Positions 1-11,000 of a stretch of 64,000 bases of DNA are shown here, piece by piece. The stretch is from the NCBI GenBank assembly GCA_947172415.1, contig OX359196.1:5519901-5583900 (forward strand). The letters run 5' to 3'. This stretch comes from Chondrosia reniformis. Its lineage: Eukaryota > Porifera > Demospongiae > Chondrillida > Chondrillidae. Within the stretch, counting starts at the first letter, position 1. Each line of letters begins with the position of its first letter. Made by a program: the position numbers and the translations under genes. A model generated the notes under the pieces. It was not told the origin of the DNA. It saw only the letters and a program-made list of their open reading frames with translations, and made no database searches.

Positions 1-232
1 ATGTCATGCAGTCATGATATCTCTTAATATCTTTCATCTGTGGTTATTTTACATGATACCTGTATGTATGTAAATCAGCTGTTTCCCTAAAGTAAGTGCT
101 AATATTCCATTTCAAGCTATTCAGCATCATTCAAACTTGCCACACTCAGTCATTTGTGTATCATTCAGCCTCTATAATGTAACAACATCACAACATTGAT
201 TTTAATCTAAAATATCAAAACTCTCTTATCAT

Positions 233-430
233 GCCTATGAAGGTAAGGAAGCAAAGAGAGCTTTCTTAGGCTAATAGGTAAACCTATAGAGCTTTGGATG
301 AGGATACAGCTAGGTTTCTTTTCTTCCTTTCTCCACTGGGCCAGGCAGCTGGTTCTGGAAATTCCACCCATCATCAATGGCCTTGGAGTCTTTATCTTCT
401 TTTTGGTCCTTTGTGATTCCCATGTTTCTC
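233..430 (-). repeat. dispersed repeat family A, copy 1 (inverted)
   Basis: On the minus strand this reads like the copies at 18355-18545 and 20766-21006: a segment with aaggattcac..., then tcactgatga, ggtggaattccca, agctg and ctgacccagtgga, followed by a tail containing aggtttag. Copies differ by about 10-20% by eye, so it is an old interspersed element. No open frame spans the copies, which fits a non-autonomous element. Confidence 0.7.
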
Positions 431-2512
431 CTATTCATTGGGGCTGTAGCCTTTATAATAACATGGCCAGCCATTTTAAATGGGAAACTGGAACTATATA
501 TAATCCCCGGGCACAGTGACTGTTGGCGTCATTCTGCCTTTAGTATGCCATGAATTTGTGAAAATGTATTACCTTATTACCAGTTGTGGAACATTCAAGC
601 ATTCCTCACTAAATATTAGAGGAAGCTGACTTACTTTTAAGTTAAAATTTAGGAAATTTCTCTCCTCTAAATATGTGTTATCTCCATGAACCCATTTCTA
701 TTTATACTTCTACTGCCCTTCCAATATACCCTGATATCTTTGTGTGAAGCCCAAGTGGTCCTTTAGTAATCACTACATTTATAATATACAAAATTAGTAG
801 GCAGATAATTAGTGAGAAAGTTGAAAGCTGTTTTCCCGTAAAATGTTCACTTTGTCTTTATTATGCATTAGTTTAAGAGGTGGGAATGTACAGTAATCCA
901 ATTTGAATGAAATCTCTTAGTTCTAATAGTACAATGAGGATTATTATGCACTATGTAAAGGTGAACGTTCCCGAGGCAGTGACGCCAGTTCATTGTTTCT
1001 TCTGCTTTTTGTATGAAAAGTGTAGCTCAGTGACAAGTGACACAAGACTGACTGATGTTCTCATGGTTACTGATGAGATAATTTCATTGTTTATATGGGT
1101 TCTCTATTATATAGCTCCTCTATTTATTTATTTATATTTGTTCTTGATTGTTTGTTGTTCACTTAAAATTACATAGCCAAAATGACTCTTTGATGTACAT
1201 GTTTTAATTGAAAAGGTTACACTAAACAATTTTATTTCCTGCACATGACATTTGTTGTTTGGGAGAGGTTTCTAATGTTAAAGCCTTTCTAAGTAGTTTG
1301 ATGTGGTTGTAATTATGACTAGTGTTATAATTTGATATCAGTTACTTTTTCATGGATTTAGAAGGAAGTATTTAACTACTAAGGTTATATTTTCAATGCG
1401 TAGGGTATCACATCTGTTGCCATAGCAATAGTAGACTTTCAAATTGTACAGATCTCATTGATTTGCTTATAAATTCTTTAATTACCTTTAACCATTCCTT
1501 TTTACTCTTGGCCTGAGAAGAAGTAGAAAGAGAAGATCACATCCTTGTCCAAAGTTCTGTTGGTTTGTGTAGACTTACGGAAAGGATGGTGTTTTTGATA
1601 ATTCATTAAATAGAGTTCTATGTTTAATTTGTAGTCATCATTACATGCTTAGTTATACACATTAACTCAGTTGGTATCTAAATTCCAATCAGAGATGTGT
1701 GTGTACTGACAAAACTGACTTTGATTTGTGGCTTGCAACACTGGAGTCAGTCTACTTTTGATAGTATATTTTGTACCATAACATCTAATGACAGATTGGT
1801 CCAACCCAAATTTAAATTTTGCCTTTGTTTAGAAACATGGGCCAACAGTTATTCAATGCCAGGATTGATGTCTAGACTTTGAAGACATGCAAACTATTGG
1901 TCTGAGCGTGTTTGTGTAACTATTACTGGGGAGACATCATATAAACGGGGTATAGTAATTAAATGATAGGTATTTCTTCTTCATCAGTTGCTGAAGAAGA
2001 CCCCAGGGTCGAAACATTCAACTCTCAAGAATACAACTGTTTTTAAACACTCTAAAGACTAAAAAGATGAACCATCTCAAAGATAGGTGGGGTAACCATA
2101 TGGATATGAATCATGTTGTATTGACAAATATATTCTTCCTTGCGGGTCAATACTACTTCTGGATTGGAATGTAAAGCTTTGTTATATCTAGTCATGCCTT
2201 ATTCCTTAGAAGGTGTTCAAATATTTATCTTTTCCTAGCTTCAATTTATTAAGGATGAGATAGAATACATAAATGTAACGTCTGATTTGAGGAACATCAA
2301 AGAGTAACCAATCAATATAGGTATTTCCTATATGTGATTGAACAGTATTGTTGTTTTTGTCAGCATAGACTTTCTTTTGAATGATTTCTTCACACACAAT
2401 AACATTAAAACTGGCTACAAATCCTTATATATTATGGTGGGCTATATTTAGATGTATAAGGACTTCTGTGTGCATAGTATGGCTGCTGCAAGCCAATATT
2501 TGACATGTCCCA

Positions 2513-2682
2513 CAAGAAAGTGGGTGTGATATTCAAATCATCGGCTAAGGCCAGAAAGTGGGTGTGGCATTCAAATCATCGGCTGAGGCCAGAAAGTGGG
2601 TGTGGTATTCAAATCATCAGCTGAGGCCAGAAAGTGGGTGTGGCATTCAAATGTTCGGTTGAGGCCAGAAAGTGGGTATGGG
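2513..2682. repeat. 38-bp tandem repeat, about 4.4 copies
   Basis: The unit contains ccagaaagtgggtgtggcat followed by tcaaatcatcggctgagg. Successive copies start about 38 bases apart with a few substitutions, and the last copy is truncated. It looks like a plain minisatellite. Confidence 0.85.
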
Positions 2683-4255
2683 CATTAATCTAACCATGCT
2701 AATATGGTTTCCTCTGATTTGTACATAATTTACATGAGAAAAATGTTGAATTTGTGAGTATTGATTAGTGTGTAGCTTAATAGTTAATTGAGTGTCTGTG
2801 AGTCAGTGTGGAGTACTGAATAGTGAAACTGGATCAGTCAAACTGCTTGCTATAGCCATGACACATGTCATGTGTCTCGCATATGCCAAGTTAGTACAAT
2901 GGCTGTCACATTATGGTAGCACTGGAAGTAACTACAGTGAAACCCCACTACACCAAACTCCTTTCGGACCAGTTCTAAAGTTTAGTTTAGAGGGAGTTCA
3001 GATTAGTGAGATTTCCATACTACAAATGTATTTAACTGAAAATGTATACATATATATGTATATATGAAAAATTAAATAATATAATATGTAATAATATGTC
3101 TACTATATACTACTACTCCAATTCTAATGTCATCACTTGAGGTTGTGTTGTCAAATGTATGCACTCCTTTCTTGCTGGTCAGTATCACTTTATGATTGGA
3201 ATGATGTATCTCTTTGATTCCATGCTATTAATGGTTACTGTATCTTATAATGTATTGAAATGTCCCCCATTTTAGGAACTACATACAGACTAAGTCCTTG
3301 GTTACCAGTGCGTAGGTGTTACTTACAAGTATGAGAAGGAATGCTTGGCATCTTTGTGTTTAAATTCCATTGCAAGTGAATGCTAAACATTATCACTAAG
3401 TGCCCACAAAATAACTTCAAAGCTATCAGTTCTGATCTATTTTCTGTTCCTAGTGTCACACTTGTTACACAATTCTAATTTATAGGGATGCATGTTTTGT
3501 TGTTAAACACACTTACATCAGGCAGTTACTCAATTTCATTGAGTAGAATATTAGGCTGGAACTCTCCCTTATTGTTGCTACCAATTTGTAGGTTTCTGTT
3601 TGATAAGGGAAGCCATCAGTTAAGGGTTGGTGTGTATATTAAGTTATTATACAAACCGATCTAAAGAATATAGATCAAGTGTCCATTCGGGCACTGTGGA
3701 AGCTCACTTACTTGTTATTGATGTGTTAGATGGATTCCTGTAATAACTATACTTCATGTGGCTCTAGTTCCTAGTATATTATCCTGACATGAGCTGTGTT
3801 ATCAGTTGTAATAATTAGACTGTAGTTAAAAGTGCCCAGCATATTCACCTCTACTACATTCTGATTATTTGAGAAGGTGTTAATAGATGGTTTTCTAGTA
3901 ACTTTATAAATTTGTTTTTAGTCTCTTGGGGCACGTTTGTATACCTACCTATGTGTTTAAACAGTATAAAAGGCAGGAGCAGATTTACCTGGTACAAGGG
4001 AGAAGGACCTTGCTGCTCGACAGAAGCATGCGTGGAATTATGTTATTGTGCCTCTTTGTGCATGCTTCTAGTGGCTTCTTCTGCAGATAAGGGAGACTGG
4101 AATGTTCACCTCCATTCCAGTACCTTGGCTACAGTCTTAGTTATGTGCCCTCTGTTATCTATTGCATCACACTTATTTCTCAGTTCCTGTGTTTAGATCT
4201 TACCACATCACATGTTCATCACATGTTCATCACATGCTATTTCATCTTGTGTAGG

Positions 4256-4483
4256 GCATTAACTCGTAAGGGTTTTCCAGAGTTGCAATATTTAGATGTG
4301 TCAGGTCTGTACCTTCTGGAGTCTGATGCGTTGTCAGAGGCAATCTCCATGTGCACCAACCTACAACCAGAACACCTCAGCTACTGTGACAATATCATCA
4401 ATGGTCCCTATCCTTCCGAGGCCAATGGATGTGAAAATCTTGAATCAGGCCGGCCCTGTTGCCGAAACTTGTTTTACACGTGA
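4256..4483 (+). CDS. terminal exon of a leucine-rich-repeat protein (partial or relic)
   Basis: A 3' splice acceptor (tcttgtgtag) is followed by an open frame of about 75 codons that ends at a stop. It begins ALTRKGFPELQYLDVSGL, an LRR-like strand, continues through DALSEAISMCTNLQ, and has a Cys-rich end with YCDNI, GPYP, ANGC and PCCR. The Cys-rich cap resembles the end of LRR proteins of the F-box/zyg-11 type, but I cannot name the gene. I found no clear upstream exons between 1 and 4255, so the rest may lie before the window behind a long intron, or this may be a gene relic. The two overlapping frames in the same stretch are shadows. Confidence 0.45.
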   Translation, partial: ALTRKGFPELQYLDVSGLYLLESDALSEAISMCTNLQPEHLSYCDNIINGPYPSEANGCENLESGRPCCRNLFYT

Positions 4484-5005
4484 CTCAATAATCGTACTTG
4501 CCTTTTTGTGAATGAAGATGTATAATTTTAACATGTAAAAATACTTTAATTTGAATCTATTTCAAGTGCGAATTATATAATGCGTATGGGATTGTTAATG
4601 CTTACCAGTGTTGTGCAAATACCGCTGTTGTCGATTGATATAAATATCAAGGATTGCGGTCATGAATATCATTAACACCAGGTGTTCCTTAGATACCGTC
4701 TCTAAGTGCTACAAAACTATGAATGCCATGAATAGCAACGACTGATCTCTAACAATTTTATCCCGGCCTAAACAATCCGCTGACAGTTGATTCAAGCGAT
4801 CATATTGTTGTGATAGTTACTGTGACAAATATCGGGACCAGCGCAGGTAATTGCTCTCACATGTCCTCCCTCTTTTTAAGTTTAATAGAAATTGTTGTGT
4901 CTAAGATATTGTTGACGCTAATATATTTTATATTATGTAGGTCGCCTTTGACGAATCGTATATTTTATAATCAGAGATTTATCCACACTCCTTCGGGAGA
5001 CGAGT

Positions 5006-6778
5006 ATGCTGGCTATGTTCAATTCAAGACAGCCATTGGCCAGGAGCAGGTCATACACCGGACCCTCCTTCCTTCCTCCACCTTCCATTACCGAGGAGAA
5101 GAGCGGAGGTAGTACGGTCAGCCACGCAGTAAGAAACACCACCAAGGTCGGCTTGCCGCCTCTGAAAGCAAGTCCATCGCATCTTCCCATGGTGAAAGCA
5201 CCCGCACCGCCTAGAAAGGACACCGACTCGGGTTACGAGGGAGACACCAACGAGAATGGCCTTCCCGATATTTCCTCTAAAGGCGGTCACGGACAGTCGT
5301 CAGGAGTCAAGGTAACTCAACTATTCGAGGAGCACTTTCTGTCGCGGCAACACAACCAAGTTACACCGGCTCTACCTACATTGTCCGAACAGCCACTAAC
5401 TGCCTCGCGACCGGACACAGGAGCCTCCCGCGCGAGCACCTCCTCTCGGCCCAAAGCCCTCACCCCGGAGCAAGCTCTCAAGTTGTACAGTAACAAACTC
5501 TCGCCATACGAACAGCAGGAGATCCACAACTTTCCCCAGATTTATTTTGTGGGACCATCAGCCAAGAAAAAGCAAGCATTGCCTGGTACAGCTCAGAACT
5601 GCGGCTATGACGATGACCAAGGAGGCTACCAAATGGTCCAGCACGATCACGTATCATATAGATTTGAAGTCATCAAGGTTTTAGGGAAGGGAAGCTTTGG
5701 TCAAGTTCTCAAAGCCTATGACCACAAAAATCAGGTACATGTTGCTTTAAAGATCATAAGAAATGAAAAGAGATTTCATAAGCAGGCCACTGAAGAGGTT
5801 CGTATACTAGAACACCTAAAGCGACAGGATAAAGATAACATCTACAATATAATCCATATGCTGGAGAATTTTACCTTTAGAAATCATGTTTGCATGACAT
5901 TTGAGTTGCTGAGTATCAACCTATACGAGCTCATTAAGAAGAACAAATTTCAAGGATTCAGTTTGGCATTGGTCAGAAAGTTTGCCCACTCAATCCTGCA
6001 ATGCATGGATGTCCTATACCGTAATAGGATCATTCATTGTGACCTAAAGCCAGAAAATGTCCTTTTGAAACAGCAGGGCAGGAGTGGCATCAAAGTGATA
6101 GACTTTGGATCCAGCTGCTTTGACCATCAGCGGGTGTACACGTACATACAGAGCAGGTTTTATAGAGCACCTGAGGTAATCCTTGGAGGAAGATACGGGA
6201 TGGCTATTGACATGTGGAGTTTTGGCTGTATCCTTGCAGAATTACTGACAGGAGTGCCAATCTTTCCTGGAGAGGATGAAGGAGACCAACTTGCCTGCAT
6301 GATGGAGATCCTTGGCACTCCCCCAGAGAGGCTACTGGACTCTTGCAAGCGCACAAAGTCATTCTTCAGTTCCAAAGGATATCCTAGATACTGTACAGTG
6401 ACAGCAAACACTGATGGTACAGTCCATCTTGGTGCCAGTCGATCAAGACGAGGCAAGTATAGGGGGCCTCCAAAGTCCAAGGAACTAGTGAAGGCTCTGA
6501 AGGGATGCGATGATCCCCTCTTTCTTGACTTTTTACAAAAATGCCTGGAATGGGATCCGGCCACAAGGGTGACTCCTCCACAGGCCTTGAGGCACAACTG
6601 GTTGAGGCGTAAGCTTCCTAAACCTCCGGAACAAGCTATGGCAGAATCCTCCTCCAAGTCCTTTTCAGTGAGTGATGGTCGTCAGAAATCCAGTCTTACA
6701 AAGAAAATGAGTGCATTTACAGGTTCCACTTCCGATGGAAAATCAAGAACAATTTTACCCAAGATAATAGGCAGATAG
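5006..6778 (+). CDS. DYRK2: dual-specificity tyrosine-regulated kinase, DYRK2/4 class
   Basis: This is a 590-residue protein kinase in one coding exon. DYRKs autophosphorylate the activation-loop Tyr and then phosphorylate Ser/Thr substrates in cell-cycle and proteostasis control. Visible elements: a low-complexity N-terminus; the DYRK-homology box [10 protein letters not shown]...LSPYEQQEI (about 155-175); glycine loop GKGSFGQV (about 227); VAxK lysine in [10 protein letters not shown] (about 249); catalytic loop HCDLKPENV (about 344); DFGSSCF (about 366); activation loop [13 protein letters not shown] with the YxY that defines DYRKs; and the CMGC insert with SSKGYPRYC. The DH box and the sequence before the kinase fit the class II DYRK2/3/4 group. 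An in-frame TGA at 4949 and a likely acceptor at 4940 (5'UTR intron) make 5006 the first possible Met. The gene converges on OTUD5. The DYRK2 versus DYRK4 assignment is open. Confidence 0.93.
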   Translation: MLAMFNSRQPLARSRSYTGPSFLPPPSITEEKSGGSTVSHAVRNTTKVGLPPLKASPSHLPMVKAPAPPRKDTDSGYEGDTNENGLPDISSKGGHGQSSGVKVTQLFEEHFLSRQHNQVTPALPTLSEQPLTASRPDTGASRASTSSRPKALTPEQALKLYSNKLSPYEQQEIHNFPQIYFVGPSAKKKQALPGTAQNCGYDDDQGGYQMVQHDHVSYRFEVIKVLGKGSFGQVLKAYDHKNQVHVALKIIRNEKRFHKQATEEVRILEHLKRQDKDNIYNIIHMLENFTFRNHVCMTFELLSINLYELIKKNKFQGFSLALVRKFAHSILQCMDVLYRNRIIHCDLKPENVLLKQQGRSGIKVIDFGSSCFDHQRVYTYIQSRFYRAPEVILGGRYGMAIDMWSFGCILAELLTGVPIFPGEDEGDQLACMMEILGTPPERLLDSCKRTKSFFSSKGYPRYCTVTANTDGTVHLGASRSRRGKYRGPPKSKELVKALKGCDDPLFLDFLQKCLEWDPATRVTPPQALRHNWLRRKLPKPPEQAMAESSSKSFSVSDGRQKSSLTKKMSAFTGSTSDGKSRTILPKIIGR

Positions 6779-8074
6779 TCTGGCAAATCCAGGACTGTTA
6801 TTTAATCAATTTTAATTTCTCCCAATGCTAACAGATGCATGATGTATGATTCCATTTTCATATGTACAAATTCCTGTATTTAACCAACCTGTAGTATAGT
6901 AATATAAGTTTTGTATGTTTGTGTTTGTTTTAAATATTGTATGTACTTTGCAGTTGACTTGTTGACCACAGTGAATCTAGATTTCCAATCTGAATATATA
7001 TTATTGGCTATGATATATGACAAAGAAGTCTATATTATATGTGACATAACAGTCAATGATAAATTAATCACCAAAACACCTTTTTTACCTTTGATGAAGA
7101 ACTCTATAGTGCAACTGGTGTCAACGTGTACATGGCACCTTTTCAATGTGTAAATTGTTTCGATTCAAGTACTTATCCATACAAGTCTATGGATCTCTGC
7201 ACTGGTCAATTAACCCACCATCTCTGAACACATTTTTTTGTAATCACATTTTGTAGAACACAATATAGTGTTTTCATTATAGTGTCTCGTACCGTGTAAA
7301 ACAGTAGACCATTTTTATGTACTTAAAATGCAAAAGATCAAACACTAACACATTAAAAGAACTACAAATACAGCCTTATAACGTAAAATTCTACATTAGA
7401 CTCATGTAGTGTATCAACCTATAATTGTGACGACGTACTGTAGCAAAAGATAGCAATATGTAGTATGTGTAGAAATACGACCCGCAAGGATCAATGATTC
7501 ACATGAGTGTTGGTATTCAAACTCCTTCAGCCTCACATTTCCACAAAGGATTCTTGGCATTAACAGTTTCAGAATACTGCTCAATAAACCACACAGTTAT
7601 GAGATCACAGGGAGGAAACTGAGTAGATACAGTCACATGACCAGCGTGTGGAATTAATAATGATTCAGTACCTATTCTCACATAATACATGTCTTATATA
7701 ATTCCTTAACCTCATTTGATGTCAACCACGTCTTTAGTATAATGGTATTTTAGATAACTCATGCAAATATGCAGTAAAAAGTTAGCCAATATGTTGTGTC
7801 CATAGCAGCTGAATATTATAGAACTCAAATTACACCAAAATCACTCATTTTATGAGTCATTCCAGATGTCAGTCAGAGAATCTCCTCTATGTTGTATCAC
7901 TAATGTGTATACTTAAGTAAGAAATTCACTCTGTATTATTGATATAGAACTACAAAAGTCAACAAAGCACAACAACCTGTAGACAATACCCTGACTTAGT
8001 AGAGAAGTGCACTAGAATACAATAAACAAGTAGTTAAAATAACATGTAATTTCAATTAAATTGATTCATTCCAT
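6779..8074. other. 3' flank between convergent genes
   Basis: AT-rich sequence between the stop codons of the DYRK kinase (+) and OTUD5 (-). It presumably contains both 3'UTRs. I see no exon, RNA gene or clear repeat in it. Confidence 0.5.
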
Positions 8075-11000
8075 TCACTTTTCATTGCTACTGGACCCCT
8101 GCTTTAGACTGTCAATGTATTCTTGTTGAGATGCAGCCAGTACAGCAGCCAATATTGTATCATCCTCCTCCCACTGAGGTAAACCTACATACACATAATA
8201 TGAGCATTACACTAATATCACCGAGTATATCACTTATTGGAATGGTTGCTTTTGCAAGCATTACATGATTTTGAAATGTTGAGTTTACAGAGATATTCAA
8301 ATTACTGTTTGTGTATTCTAGTTAATATGGGCTATCAAAACAAATTTGCTCAACTGCTTATTGAGGTTAATGTTTTACTGTACAGGAACTTTTATAATAT
8401 TATATAGAACATTTCAATCTGTCAGTCTCTTGGCACAACTTCTTGCTGATACACTATATGAACACATGTAATCAGCACCGACTGAAGACAATGTAAACAC
8501 AATCTAAAATAATTCACAAATTAACAAGGAAACTATTCAGTGGATCAGTAACACATGTCCTCGGGATGAAATCAATCTGTATAGTACATGTCTCCAAGTC
8601 ACATTAACAAACTTCAAAGTATACCATTCCGACTGAGTGTACGTAGGACACTTACCAAGTACATACTTAATTAGACAACACAATGAAACCTGTCTAACAT
8701 GGTCAGCTTAGGGCCAGGTGAACTTGGCCTTATCAGAGCTTTATGTACATACAACCCAATTTTTGCCAGGACTTTCAAGAGCCAACTACAATTCAAAGAG
8801 ACCACTCTGACCAAGTGACCACTTAAACAGGTCTTACTGTAGTATACTTAACTTCTCTGTATATTATGAATTTAATATCTCACCAAAAGCTGTAGGTGGT
8901 AGGTCAAGAAAAGAACTATATTCAAACGGGTATTTACTCAATAATTCAGCATTCTGGTCTCCAGCAGGGGGAAGGGGACTTGGAAGTGAGGCCTCTGCTC
9001 TTTGTCCCTCTCTGTGGTAGTGCTGCTTAGAAGAGAAAGTGGAAGAGGGACATTTCAATTTAGGACTAGTAGCCGGTGATCCTGAAGTTACCACTCCACT
9101 GCCGTGAGTGCGTTTGACTGAAGCTGAAGGGTAGGGAGAGTGACGATGATTACCATACGGAGAACACCTTCCAGAATCCTTCTTTGAAGATGATGACTTG
9201 CCCTTCAAGTTACCAGTAGACCTAGCTGAGCTGAGAGGACGGTGGTTTGAGGAGACGGAGGAAGAACGGCTACAAGGCCAAGAACGACACTCCCTGGGAA
9301 GATGTTTGTGACAGGAATCAGGAGAGCCACAAGGAGAAGTATAGGGAGAAAGAGTGGTTGTAAGCGGATTGATCCGTGAGGAAGATCTTCTTGACTGCCT
9401 CTCGGTTGGTGCTGCATTGCCTACAAACTCGGCCGGTGTGGGAAGTGGAGAGAGAGTAGTGGAAACTGAAGTACAGTTAGTTGACTGAGATTTTTTTGTT
9501 TGAGTCAAGGTAGAAGGAGGCAATAGAAGCTTTGCTGGGCCATCTTGAGAAATTGATTTTTGAACAGATGATGATGACTAAATGATGAAACAGAACAAAT
9601 TTGTGATGTATCACTATTTGTATTTACTTATCTCTCTCCCTCGTACCCTCCCTCTCCCTCGTACCCTCCCTCTCCCTTGTACCTTCTCTCTCCCTCGTAC
9701 CCTCCCTCTCCCTCGTACCTTCTCTCTCCCTCGTACCCTCCCTCTCTCCCTCGTATCCTCCCTCTCCCTCGTACCCTCTCTCTCCCTTGTACCTTCTCTC
9801 TCTCATACCCTCCCAATCTCTGGACACACCTCCACCCACTGCACCCTCCCACTCACCTCCCCCTTCTTGCTTCCTTCTCCAACTACAGTTGCTTGCTCTT
9901 TCAACCAAAGAAGATAAGACTCTTTGGCCACTGATTCTTCAATTGCATCAAATGTTGCTTCAGCATCAGATGATTTCATCTTGTCCTCTAACATTTGCTA
10001 CAAAAACAAAACTAAGTAATTGATAGCACATTTATAAAGTGAGCCATAGTCAGCTTAAGTTTCAAAGTACAATGAAATAACTTTTGCAAATCGGCAAAAT
10101 AAACAGTTTGAGAGTTAAAACCAATGTTATATTTGCTAAGCTTTCCCTTGTAAAATTACAAAATTCTCTACCTTGAAATTACCACATCTACGTACAGTAC
10201 AACATAGCATTGTACCATCTATCAAATAACAGCATACTAAAGGACAACATCTTCCAGCACAATTGTAGCCAAGTCACTCTGAATTCCTTCACAAAAGCAT
10301 TGCTGATCATGTAAAAATAAATATTTACTAGGAAAATGGGTATACATGCTCCAATTACACTCTGTGACAATCAATTTCCAGCTATTCTTGGTATTCACTT
10401 TTTTTCCCTTGTAATTGTATAAATTGAATACTGAAGAGATACTTGCAGTTTGAATGCAGGACCAATGGCTTTAGCCACCACTGCTGTGCCATTGAGCTAC
10501 AGCTAACACAGCAACGCTATCTTCTCTTATACATACATGTACTAATTGGATTATCTCCAGACTGAAGCTGATGGCTAATTAGATACAGTCCATTTGGGAC
10601 TGGGAGGTGATCACTGGTTGGCATAATAGACCATTTTCCTACATGCTATGCCTACTCTGTAAAAAAAGCCTATAGGGAACTAAACTATGTATTTATGGTC
10701 TTTGGTCTCCCAAACATGATCAGACTTAGGTCTGTGGCTTGGTTGGTCAGGTGTAATATCTCCCAGTGATTATTTCATTGCCTTTGCATGGGCTTAGTAC
10801 AATCAACTCCCCTTTTCACTGTCCTTTATATTGTACGTACATATGTACGTACACATACACACACATATTTATATACATATATGTGTGTATATTATATACA
10901 TTTATGTATACGTGTGTGTATTATATACATATATGTATATGTGTGTATATTATATATATATGTATACGTGTGTGTATTATATATACGTGTACAGTGTTGA

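Larger units (their letters stand above)
1..4255. other. non-coding, repeat-containing left flank
   Basis: I see no convincing protein-coding exon here. Open frames are short and AT-rich and resemble nothing I recognise. The stretch holds a dispersed repeat copy near 233-430, a 38-bp tandem repeat near 2513-2682, and a short sequence near 1990-2020 (gaagaccccagggtc) that recurs inverted near 19435. It may be intron or intergenic sequence upstream of the terminal exon at 4256. Confidence 0.4.
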
